Below, in pieces: positions 1-6,029 of a stretch of DNA of 8,044 nucleotides. The position numbers and the translations under genes were made by a program. Origin of the DNA: Candidatus Acidiferrales bacterium (GTDB taxonomy: Bacteria; Acidobacteriota; Terriglobia; Acidiferrales; UBA7541); the NCBI GenBank assembly GCA_030044295.1, contig JASHWB010000388.1, positions 1 to 8,044 of the forward strand, read 5' to 3'. The notes under the pieces were generated by a model. It had not been told where the DNA came from. It saw only the letters and a list, made by a program, of their open reading frames with translations, and made no database searches. Within the stretch, counting starts at the first letter, position 1. Each line of letters begins with the position of its first letter.

Positions 1-848
1 AATGCCAGAATCAGAAGGCGTGGTACCGCGTGCAGTGGGCGAGCGCTGCCAATCGCCCCAAACAGTGGCGCTTCGGCGCCAGATGTCTTGAACCCGGGAA
101 GTACATCTGGGGCGTAGCCCCCAAGGAGTGGGAGCCGGACAAATATGATCCGGCGGCGGGGAATGCTCAGGATCCTGCGGCTGGCGTCGCCTCGCAACCT
201 TCTGCGAAAGGATCGACGAGCGAGCGGCGCAGGTTTGCGCGGCATGGTTGCTGTCTTGAAGCGCAGTTGACCACGGAGGGCGCCTACGGAGGCGTCGCCG
301 TGAAGGCAAAGATCACCGACATTTCTTTGAGTGGCTGCTATATGGAAATGTTCGCGCCTCTTCCCGTGGACACGAACGTCGAGCTAACGTTCAGCACCGG
401 CGAAGAGCCTTTGCGCGTTTCCGCGAAAGTGCGTTCGGCGCTGCAAGGGTTCGGCATGGGTCTAGCGTTCACGGGAATGAGCCCGGAAGCGTTCGAGATT
501 CTTCGGCGATTCGCGCCGCCAACCAAGGAGGCGAGCAAGAGCCCGGAGCCATCCAAGCATGGTGCGTCGTACATCCGGAGCTCGCAGAAAGGAGCCGCTC
601 CGGACGTTTCGCCCGCACCGCCCCCCACCGTGGCAGCACCGGACTCGAAAGCCGCCGCGGCAACCGCCGAAGATGGGGCTCGGTTTGCACTCTATCAGTT
701 GGCAGTACCGAATGAGCTTGGCGCCATCGACCTACCCGAACCAGCGATCGCGGTAGAGGCACTGGTTAAGCTGTTGATTCGAAAGAAACTGATTTCCCCC
801 GTGGAGCTCGTCGAAGAACTTGACGGGCTGAAAGCTGCGCAGACTTAA
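1..848 (+). CDS. PilZ-domain protein, tandem type, 5' end outside the window
   Basis: Probably a cytoplasmic c-di-GMP receptor or PilZ-fold adaptor. The frame is open from the left edge (first full codon at position 3), so the GTG at 30 is probably not the true start. Visible order: a strand-rich segment ending in LEPGKYIWGVAPKEW, which resembles the C-terminal end of a first PilZ domain in acidobacterial proteins; a Pro/Ala linker; then a complete PilZ domain, roughly 65-165 residues from the GTG. That domain opens with the basic RRRFARHG stretch (RxxxR-like) and has DISLSG, matching the D/NxSxxG c-di-GMP motif. A Pro/Ser/Ala-rich linker follows, then a C-terminal helical segment (about 220-272) rich in Leu, Val and Glu. 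Stop TAA at 846-848. Both consensus c-di-GMP motifs are present in the second domain, so binding is plausible but inferred. The output partner is not visible. Confidence 0.85.
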   Translation, partial: CQNQKAWYRVQWASAANRPKQWRFGARCLEPGKYIWGVAPKEWEPDKYDPAAGNAQDPAAGVASQPSAKGSTSERRRFARHGCCLEAQLTTEGAYGGVAVKAKITDISLSGCYMEMFAPLPVDTNVELTFSTGEEPLRVSAKVRSALQGFGMGLAFTGMSPEAFEILRRFAPPTKEASKSPEPSKHGASYIRSSQKGAAPDVSPAPPPTVAAPDSKAAAATAEDGARFALYQLAVPNELGAIDLPEPAIAVEALVKLLIRKKLISPVELVEELDGLKAAQT

Positions 849-998
849 GCCCGGCATCTGTCGCGGCCTCGCCGCCAAGTACGGCGCCGCGCCTGAAAAC
901 TTGCTTCCGCCGGTTTCTGGTGACAGAATCGCCCCGTTCGCACCTCGCATCCACCACGTTTGGCGCGTTGGACTGCCAGGGCAAAACCGATAGCTGAT

Positions 999-1003
999 GG
1001 AGG
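999..1003 (+). promoter_or_regulatory. Ribosome binding site that fixes the 1011 start
   Basis: GGAGG lies 7 bases before the ATG at 1011. It decides in favour of that ATG over the in-frame TTG at 960, which would add 17 residues in front of an otherwise perfect signal peptide. Confidence 0.8.
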
Positions 1004-1010
1004 CTCTAAC

Positions 1011-2045
1011 ATGAGACGAAGTATCGCGACCACCGCGCTGGTCAGCGCGGCCGCTTTGATGATCGCAGTATCCCTCGCACGCTTTTCCGTTGCAGCTCCC
1101 GCCGTTCCGACGCGCAGCGTGGAAATGACCACAGTCACCCACGTGCCCGCCATGCCGGCCGGTTCGCACGAGCTTAGGATTTGGATCCCGCTTCCGTACA
1201 CGGGACCGGACGCGTACCAGAAAGTATCGGCGCTCAAAGTGGAAAGCCCGGTGCCGTATCACCTCGGCCATGAGCCGGTGTACGGCGACCGCTATGCCTA
1301 CGTCGCGGTGAAACCATCGCAGGCCGAAAAGCCGTTCGACATTCGCGTCTCGTTTCACGTGGACCGCTTCGAGCATCGCGTCTCGCTTGATCCTTCGAGC
1401 GCGGCCCCTGCGGCGCCACACATGGAGCTTGCTCGCTATTTGCGGCCGGACAAAATGATCCCGCTGGACGGCCAGATCGGCGAGCTTTCCGCCGAACAGA
1501 CCAAAGGCGCGCACGGATCGATCGAAAAAGCCCAGAAGATTTACGACTACATTCTGGCCACCATGCATTACGACCACGTCGGCACGGGATGGGGCCACGG
1601 CGACGCCGTTTGGGCCTGCAATTCCAAGCACGGCAATTGCACCGATTTCCACTCGCTTTTCATCGGCATGGCGCGCGCTGCAGAAGTTCCAGCGCGGTTT
1701 CAAATCGGGCTGGCGCTGCCCGCGAACGCTCACTCCGGGGCGATCGCCAGCTACCATTGCTGGGCGGAGTTTTATGCTACGGGCATCGGCTGGGTGCCAA
1801 TCGACGCGGCAAAGGCTTCTCAAGATCCGTCGAAAGCGAAATACTTCTTCGGCGCGATCGATACAGACCGGGTGATGTTCAGCATGGGCCGGGACATCCG
1901 GCTGGTCCCGCCGCAGAAGGGCGAGCCGCTGAACTACTTCGTATATCCGTACGCCGAGCTGGACGGAAAGCCGTACGAGACGATCACGCACGACGCCTCG
2001 TTCCGCGACTCTTCGGCGCCCGCAGCAACCTCGAGCGGAAATTAG
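1011..2045 (+). CDS. Exported transglutaminase-like superfamily protein
   Basis: A 344-residue protein starting at the ATG behind GGAGG. Residues 1-29 form a Sec signal peptide (MRRS, then an Ala/Val/Leu core, likely cut after SVAA), so it should act in the periplasm or outside the cell. Residues about 35-150 form a beta-rich N-terminal region. Residues about 170-270 carry the papain-like transglutaminase core with an intact Cys-His-Asp triad: C210 in GNCTDFHS, H249 in YHCWAEFY and D265 in WVPIDAAKA. Bacterial members are mostly cysteine proteases, peptide hydrolases or amidases rather than true cross-linkers. The substrate cannot be told from sequence. The C-terminal 15 residues are Ser/Ala-rich. 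It follows the PilZ gene by 162 bp with no obvious shared function and converges on the ABC operon. Recognition of the fold is secure; the biological role is unknown. Confidence 0.9.
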   Translation: MRRSIATTALVSAAALMIAVSLARFSVAAPAVPTRSVEMTTVTHVPAMPAGSHELRIWIPLPYTGPDAYQKVSALKVESPVPYHLGHEPVYGDRYAYVAVKPSQAEKPFDIRVSFHVDRFEHRVSLDPSSAAPAAPHMELARYLRPDKMIPLDGQIGELSAEQTKGAHGSIEKAQKIYDYILATMHYDHVGTGWGHGDAVWACNSKHGNCTDFHSLFIGMARAAEVPARFQIGLALPANAHSGAIASYHCWAEFYATGIGWVPIDAAKASQDPSKAKYFFGAIDTDRVMFSMGRDIRLVPPQKGEPLNYFVYPYAELDGKPYETITHDASFRDSSAPAATSSGN

Positions 2046-2071
2046 GTCGATCACTAGGGTCTCCATGTCAC

Positions 2072-2102
2072 CCCATCGCGCGTGAAACCGACGCGCGATG
2101 GG
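2072..2102. terminator. Hairpin between convergent genes, probable bidirectional terminator
   Basis: A perfect 12-bp stem (2072-2083 with 2091-2102, core CCCATCGCGCG) closes a 7-base loop. It sits between the stop at 2045 (+) and the stop at 2127 (-), where a shared terminator is expected. Neither side has a T tract, so it is not a classical intrinsic terminator. It may assist Rho-dependent termination or protect the 3' ends. Confidence 0.5.
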
Positions 2103-2126
2103 AACGCAGAATGCGCTCGCATCTTC

Positions 2127-3692
2127 TCACCCCAACCCATTCGACCGGAGAAACTCGCGGGCAACTTGGCTGATGTCGCGGTGTTCGGCCACCACCTCAT
2201 AGTTCATCTTTTGCATCTCCGCGTCGGAAATTTTCCCCGCCAAGGCAGCGATTGCATCCCGCAGTTCCGGATATCGCGCCAGCGTTTCGTCGCGCACGAT
2301 CGGAACAGCCTGGTAGGGCGGAAAATAGCGCTTGTCGTCCTGGAGGACGGTGAGGTCGCGCGCGGATAGCAGGCCGTCTGTGGAATTTCCGGCGACCAGA
2401 TCGACTTCGCGATCGAGTAGCGCGCGGTATAGCAAGCCGAGATCGAGGATTTTCGGCGCACCTGCGAATTTCAGTCCATAGGTGCTCACGAATCCTGCGT
2501 ATCCATCGGGACGGCCCATGAACTCGTAACCGAAGGCTGCGCGCCAGTGCGGCGTGTATTGCGCCGCTTCAGAGATGGTCGTCAGGTGGAGACGGCGGGC
2601 ATCTTCGCCGCGGATCACGATGGCAAAGGTGTTGTTGAATCCGAGCGGAGGCAGCACGGAAAGGTTGAATCGCTGCTGATATTGCTGCCGCACTTTCGAA
2701 AAGACAGCCGCAGGATCTTGCTCGATGGGGTCTTTTAGAATCGCGGTGAGGGCGGTCCCCGTGTATTCGACGTACGTATCGATGCGGCCGGCCAGTAGAG
2801 CCTGCTGGCAAATGAAGGTGCCCGCCAAATAGAATTTTCGGACGACGCGCAGGTGCGCGCGATTCTCGATTTCCTGCGCCAGGATTTCGCCGAGCAGCGC
2901 CTGCTCCGGGAAGTTTTTTGAGCCGACGACGACCGTACCGGCGCGGTCTCCGCCGCATCCAGCGAGGCCGACGCTCGCAAAAAGCGCGATCAAAACAACT
3001 CCCGCGGCGACCGCGGTTCCGGTGCCAGACCAGGTAGGGCGTGGGCGGCGCGATTTGCGCCGTTCGGGCCGGACGCGGCGTTCGAGCAGCCCAAGAAGCA
3101 AATCGGCGAGCAGCGCGAGTACAGCTGCGGGAATCGCTCCCGCCAGGATCACGTTGTTATCGACCATGGCGAGGCCACGGAAGATGTATTCGCCGAGGCC
3201 GCCGGCGCCGACGGCCGCTGCAATCGTGGCGATGCCGATGGTCCAAACGGTAGCGACGCGAATTCCGGCGAGAATCGTCGGGAAGGCGAGGGGCATTTCG
3301 ACGCGCCAGAGGATTTGCCTGCCGGTCATGCCCATGCCTAGCGCCGCTTCGCGGACGGCAGGATCGATGGATTTTATTCCGGCGGCGGTGTTGCGGATGA
3401 TCGGCAGGAGTGCATAGAGCGTAAGAGCGGCGACAGCGATGCGGTCGCCGCGCGCGCCGAGCCACGGCAGCGGGAGCAAAAATCCGAAGAGGGCGAGACT
3501 GGGAATCGTTTCCGCGATGTTCGCGCCGCCGAGGATCGGCTTCGAAGACCAAGGGCGCCTGGCAACCAGAATTCCGAGCGGCACACCGATGCCGACCGCG
3601 AGCAGCATGGTGACGACGGTGAGCCATAGGTGCTCGCCGGTGGACTGCAGGATTTCGCTGCCATGTTGCGCGAAGTAGCGGGCGAGGCTCAT
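2127..3692 (-). CDS. ABC importer permease fused to substrate-binding domain (OpuC/EgtU-type)
   Basis: A 521-residue inner-membrane subunit of an importer for a betaine, choline or similar small zwitterion. Residues 1-205 are a BPD_transp_1 permease with about five hydrophobic segments and the ATPase-contacting EAA loop (EAALGMGMTGRQILWRVEMP, from 115). A very basic linker (206-218) and one more hydrophobic segment (226-245) lead to LAGC (C246), a lipobox-like motif. Residues 253-521 are an OpuAC-type binding domain beginning VVVGSKNFPEQ, with YVEYTGTALTAIL and AGNSTDGLL, both typical of the glycine betaine/carnitine/choline family. Permease-binding protein fusions of this kind occur in several phyla; pneumococcal EgtU, which imports ergothioneine, has the same plan. 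The substrate here is therefore open. The start ATG overlaps the upstream ATPase stop (ATGA), implying translational coupling. The fusion supplies two of the three functions; the ATPase is the next gene. Confidence 0.92.
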   Translation of the reverse strand: MSLARYFAQHGSEILQSTGEHLWLTVVTMLLAVGIGVPLGILVARRPWSSKPILGGANIAETIPSLALFGFLLPLPWLGARGDRIAVAALTLYALLPIIRNTAAGIKSIDPAVREAALGMGMTGRQILWRVEMPLAFPTILAGIRVATVWTIGIATIAAAVGAGGLGEYIFRGLAMVDNNVILAGAIPAAVLALLADLLLGLLERRVRPERRKSRRPRPTWSGTGTAVAAGVVLIALFASVGLAGCGGDRAGTVVVGSKNFPEQALLGEILAQEIENRAHLRVVRKFYLAGTFICQQALLAGRIDTYVEYTGTALTAILKDPIEQDPAAVFSKVRQQYQQRFNLSVLPPLGFNNTFAIVIRGEDARRLHLTTISEAAQYTPHWRAAFGYEFMGRPDGYAGFVSTYGLKFAGAPKILDLGLLYRALLDREVDLVAGNSTDGLLSARDLTVLQDDKRYFPPYQAVPIVRDETLARYPELRDAIAALAGKISDAEMQKMNYEVVAEHRDISQVAREFLRSNGLG

Positions 3693-4492
3693 GAAGCTTC
3701 TCCTTCGGGTTGGAGAGCGCGGATTTGCGCGACGTACGCGGCCGCAAGCGGCTCATCGGATTGCAAAAATTTGCCCGCGGCGTGAACGCTCCTGATTTCA
3801 CCCGCTTCCAGCAGCGCGATACGCGTGCCGAGGTCAACGGCCTCAGCGATATCGTGCGTGACGATCACGACGGTTTTCTGCAGACGGCTTTGCAGCTGCT
3901 TAAACTCCTGGCGCACTTCGACGCGAGTGAGAGGATCGAGAGCACCGAAGGGCTCGTCCATCAGCAGAACCGGCGGATCGGCGGCGAGAGCACGCGCCAA
4001 GCCGACGCGCTGGCGTTGCCCGCCGGAAAGCTCGTGCGGATAGCGCTCGAGATAGGCGCGAGGATCCAGACCGACGAGCGCGAGCAACTCTTCGGCACGA
4101 TGGCGGATTCTGGCTCGGTCCCAGCCTTCGAGCCGAGGCGTGACGCCGATATTTTCTTCAACCGTGTAGTGAGGAAACAGCCCGGTTTCCTGAATGACGT
4201 AGCCGATATGGCGGCGCAGGGCGATGGGATCCCATTCAAGAGTGCCGCGGCCCTCGACGAATACCTGGCCGGCGGTCGGCTCCAAGAGGCGATTGATTAA
4301 TTTCAACGCGGTGGTTTTTCCGGCGCCGCTGCGTCCAAGGAGCACCATAGTCTCGCCGCTCTCGATGGCCAGATGAAAGTTGGCGAGAAGCTGGGAGCCA
4401 TCGGCGAGGCGATACTCGACGCCGCGGAATTCGATTACGGGCTTGCTGATGGAATTGGCGCTCGCGCCAGAACGGTCGGAGGAAGAGGTCAT
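3689..4492 (-). CDS. ABC importer ATPase, betaine/choline (OpuCA/ProV) type without CBS domains
   Basis: A 267-residue ATP-hydrolysing subunit that drives the permease fusion encoded next to it. All motifs are intact: Walker A GRSGAGKT (53-60), Q-loop at Q101 (VIQETGLFPH), signature LSGGQRQRV (155-163), Walker B VLLMDEP (175-181), D-loop GALD and switch H213 (VTHD). It stops soon after the nucleotide-binding domain, whereas osmoregulated OpuA/ProV/OpuC ATPases usually reach about 380-400 residues with paired CBS sensors. Direct ionic-strength gating through CBS is therefore unlikely. The start at 4492 gives the usual family length and has AGGG eight bases upstream. The frame remains open upstream to an ATG at 4828, which would add 112 residues of Arg/Ser/Ala/Pro-rich sequence without family resemblance. 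The TGA overlaps the ATG of the next gene by 4 bp, so the two form an operon. Confidence 0.93.
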   Translation of the reverse strand: MTSSSDRSGASANSISKPVIEFRGVEYRLADGSQLLANFHLAIESGETMVLLGRSGAGKTTALKLINRLLEPTAGQVFVEGRGTLEWDPIALRRHIGYVIQETGLFPHYTVEENIGVTPRLEGWDRARIRHRAEELLALVGLDPRAYLERYPHELSGGQRQRVGLARALAADPPVLLMDEPFGALDPLTRVEVRQEFKQLQSRLQKTVVIVTHDIAEAVDLGTRIALLEAGEIRSVHAAGKFLQSDEPLAAAYVAQIRALQPEGEAS

Positions 4493-4626
4493 TGCGCGCC
4501 CTGGCGAGGCTAACCCGCTGGGACGCGGCGTGTCAAACAGCCGCCGGGCAGGGAACGCAGCGGCAGCAGGTTGGCATTGGCGAACAGCAGACGAACAAGA
4601 TGGCGCAAAAATAGATGCACCGGGAC

Positions 4627-4709
4627 GTTCCGCCCTTGGATTTGTATGGCCTTTTATTTTCAGTAATTTACGTGCGACGAAGGTTGATTGGCTGTTCCGC
4701 CCTTGGATT
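4627..4709. repeat. 16-bp direct repeat pair
   Basis: GTTCCGCCCTTGGATT occurs exactly at 4627-4642 and again at 4694-4709, copies 67 bp apart, in non-coding DNA upstream of the ABC ATPase. The match ends at base 16 (T versus G follows). It could be a paired regulator site or a trace of local duplication; nothing seen distinguishes these. Confidence 0.75.
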
Positions 4710-4841
4710 GCGCTTGGGAGGGCGTGGAAGCTCGCGGTGCGACCCCGAAGCGACAGCGCCTCGGGTGCTTCGACGCGCGGCGGGAACTGCTGCAGGATGT
4801 GCGCCTGGGACTGCCGGGCGCAACGCATGCGCGATCCCCCA

Positions 4842-4861
4842 CGGGCTCAAAAACGAGCCCG
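4842..4861. repeat. Perfect inverted repeat at the predicted start of the ABC operon transcript
   Basis: CGGGCTC (4842-4848) and GAGCCCG (4855-4861) flank a 6-base A-rich loop. It begins about where transcription from the 4866-4894 promoter should start. It is therefore either an operator overlapping +1 or a 5'-terminal RNA stem-loop. On the minus strand the loop reads as a T run inside the stem, not after it, so this is not a terminator. Confidence 0.6.
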
Positions 4862-4865
4862 ACTC

Positions 4866-4894
4866 ACGTTACCATATGAGCAACAGTTTGTCAA
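4866..4894 (-). promoter_or_regulatory. Candidate sigma70 promoter of the ABC operon
   Basis: On the minus strand there is a perfect -35 TTGACA (4889-4894), a 17-base spacer ending in TGG (an extended -10 TGn), and a weak -10 TAACGT (4866-4871). Predicted transcription start near 4859. This lies about 370 bases before the ATPase start at 4492 but only about 31 before an in-frame ATG at 4828. The perfect -35 and spacing support it; the poor -10 keeps confidence moderate. Confidence 0.45.
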
Positions 4895-4992
4895 TCCGAA
4901 AACGAACAGGGGGTGAGAAACCAAAAATCTGGAATCAGTTGCTATCGCCCGGCTAGAAGCCCGACGCTTCCGGCCGGCCCATAGATTAGCTG

Positions 4993-5008
4993 CGTCAACT
5001 TCTTGACG
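4993..5008. repeat. Short perfect dyad upstream of the Dph6-like gene
   Basis: CGTCAA (4993-4998) and TTGACG (5003-5008) flank a 4-base spacer, about 110 bp before the ATG at 5117. It has the size of a small repressor half-site pair, and each arm also resembles a -35 element, but no good -10 follows in either direction. Confidence 0.35.
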
Positions 5009-5116
5009 AATGTTATTCGCGGCCTCGACTTCATGCTGGGGAATTGGTTCCGATGTAGTATTCGTTGCTCGGAGCGTAATGATCCCTCGAAGGCGGGCAC
5101 GAAGCAGAACTGCGGC

Positions 5117-5803
5117 ATGAGGCCAAAGGCGTGGGTGGCGTGGAGTTCGGGGAAGGATAGCGCGTGGGCGCTGCATACGGTGCGGCGAAGCGGCGAACTA
5201 GACGTCGTGGGGCTGCTCACAACGGTCAACCGAACGCATCAGCGGGTGGCCATGCATGCCGTGCGCGAATCATTGCTGGAAGCGCAGGCCGCCGCGGCGG
5301 GACTGCCGTTGATCAAAGCACCGATTCCCTCGCCATGCTCGAACGCCGAATACGAGCGGGCGATGGCCGAAGCGATGAACCGCGCGCGAGCAGAGGGAGT
5401 GACGCACATCGTTTTCGGCGACCTGTTTCTGGAGGACGTGCGGCGCTACCGGGAAGAAAATCTGGCGAAGTGCGAAATGACTCCCGTGTTTCCGTTATGG
5501 GGCATTCCGACGCGACAGCTTGCGGAAGAGATGATGGCCGGAGGGCTGCGCGCGCGCCTGACGTGCGTCGATCCTCGCCAACTGGACCAGGCATTTGCCG
5601 GACGCGAATGGAATGCAGCGCTCTTGGCCGAATTGCCGGCGTCCGTTGATCCATGCGGCGAACGCGGCGAATTCCATACGTTCGCGTGCGCCGGACCGAT
5701 GTTCCGCGAGCCGATCGCAGTTCGTAGCGGCGAGATTGTGCAGCGCGGCGGGTTCGTATTCGCGGATTTATTATGCGATGAAGAGACCGCCGCCTCAGGT
5801 TGA
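5117..5803 (+). CDS. Dph6-like ATP pyrophosphatase (adenine nucleotide alpha hydrolase fold)
   Basis: A 228-residue cytoplasmic protein of the Diphthami_syn_2/MJ0570 group, whose eukaryotic member Dph6 amidates diphthine using ATP. The PP-loop SSGKDS (residues 10-15) is intact and follows the first strand, as in ATP pyrophosphatases that adenylate a substrate. Further family-like blocks are FGDLFLEDVRRYREE (100-114) and the C-terminal GERGEFHTFACAGPMF (181-196). Length is normal for bacterial members, which lack the extra C-terminal domain of eukaryotic Dph6. Bacteria do not make diphthamide, so the true substrate is unknown; an ATP-dependent amidation or related nucleotidyl-transfer is inferred. 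The ATG at 5117 was chosen because the PP-loop strand starts right after it; the frame is open upstream to 5003, but that part has no family resemblance. The ribosome site is weak. It is a single gene, divergent from the ABC operon. Confidence 0.85.
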   Translation: MRPKAWVAWSSGKDSAWALHTVRRSGELDVVGLLTTVNRTHQRVAMHAVRESLLEAQAAAAGLPLIKAPIPSPCSNAEYERAMAEAMNRARAEGVTHIVFGDLFLEDVRRYREENLAKCEMTPVFPLWGIPTRQLAEEMMAGGLRARLTCVDPRQLDQAFAGREWNAALLAELPASVDPCGERGEFHTFACAGPMFREPIAVRSGEIVQRGGFVFADLLCDEETAASG

Positions 5804-5881
5804 GTACGTCTTCGGGCCACTCCGATACGATGGCTGCTCCGGCCCGTTTAGGAAATCTGCGATTTGAGGGGTAGAGGGTGC

Positions 5882-5937
5882 GGGTCAGGTTGCATTTCGA
5901 CTGCTTGTGTCACGATCCAGGAAATTCAACCTGATCC
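5882..5937. repeat. Long imperfect inverted repeat in the intergenic region
   Basis: Arms of 17 bases (5882-5898 and 5921-5937) pair around a 22-base centre. Core arms TCAGGTTG and CAACCTGA are perfect; one C/T mismatch and one G-T pair interrupt the rest. It lies 80 bp after the Dph6-like stop and about 45 bp before the TATAAT box. No T tract follows. It may stabilise or end the upstream transcript, or be an operator for the downstream gene. Confidence 0.6.
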
Positions 5938-5982
5938 AGTATGAATACGTGGCTGAGCAACTCTTTCTGCCCGGCGGTGTTT

Positions 5983-5988
5983 TATAAT
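5983..5988 (+). promoter_or_regulatory. Candidate -10 box for the WxxGxW-repeat gene
   Basis: A perfect TATAAT lies 42 bp before the ATG at 6030. No recognisable -35 sits 16-18 bases upstream (the sequence there is near ACTCTT), so an activator or a different sigma context may be involved. Confidence 0.45.
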
Positions 5989-6018
5989 GATGGTGATGGT
6001 ACCCAGCCAATCTTGTGT

Positions 6019-6023
6019 GGGGG
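6019..6023 (+). promoter_or_regulatory. Ribosome binding site that fixes the 6030 start
   Basis: GGGGG ends 6 bases before the ATG at 6030. It supports that ATG over the in-frame GTG at 6015, which would place five residues before the charged n-region of the signal peptide. Confidence 0.6.
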
Positions 6024-6029
6024 TTCGAC

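Larger units (their letters stand above)
4493..5116. other. Divergent intergenic region, 624 bp
   Basis: No protein I recognise lies here. The region separates the minus-strand ABC operon from the plus-strand Dph6-like gene. It holds a 16-bp direct repeat, a sigma70-like promoter and start-proximal dyad facing the ABC genes, and a short dyad at 4993-5008. The 4493-4828 part is stop-free in the frame of the ATPase, so it is either a long leader or an N-terminal extension. Confidence 0.6.

Noticed and set aside
732..2066. Long open frame on the minus strand opposite the transglutaminase-like gene
   Set aside because: Its Arg/Val-rich composition matches no family, and it is the mirror of a gene with signal peptide, ribosome site and catalytic triad. 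Long antisense frames are common at this GC content.
4842..4861. Terminator call for the GGGCTC/GAGCCC hairpin
   Set aside because: The T run of the minus strand sits in the loop, not after the stem, and the position coincides with a predicted promoter.
4380..4916. Plus-strand open frame across the ABC ATPase start and upstream region
   Set aside because: Low-complexity Arg/Ala/Gly composition, no ribosome site or family motif, and overlap with a well-supported minus-strand gene.
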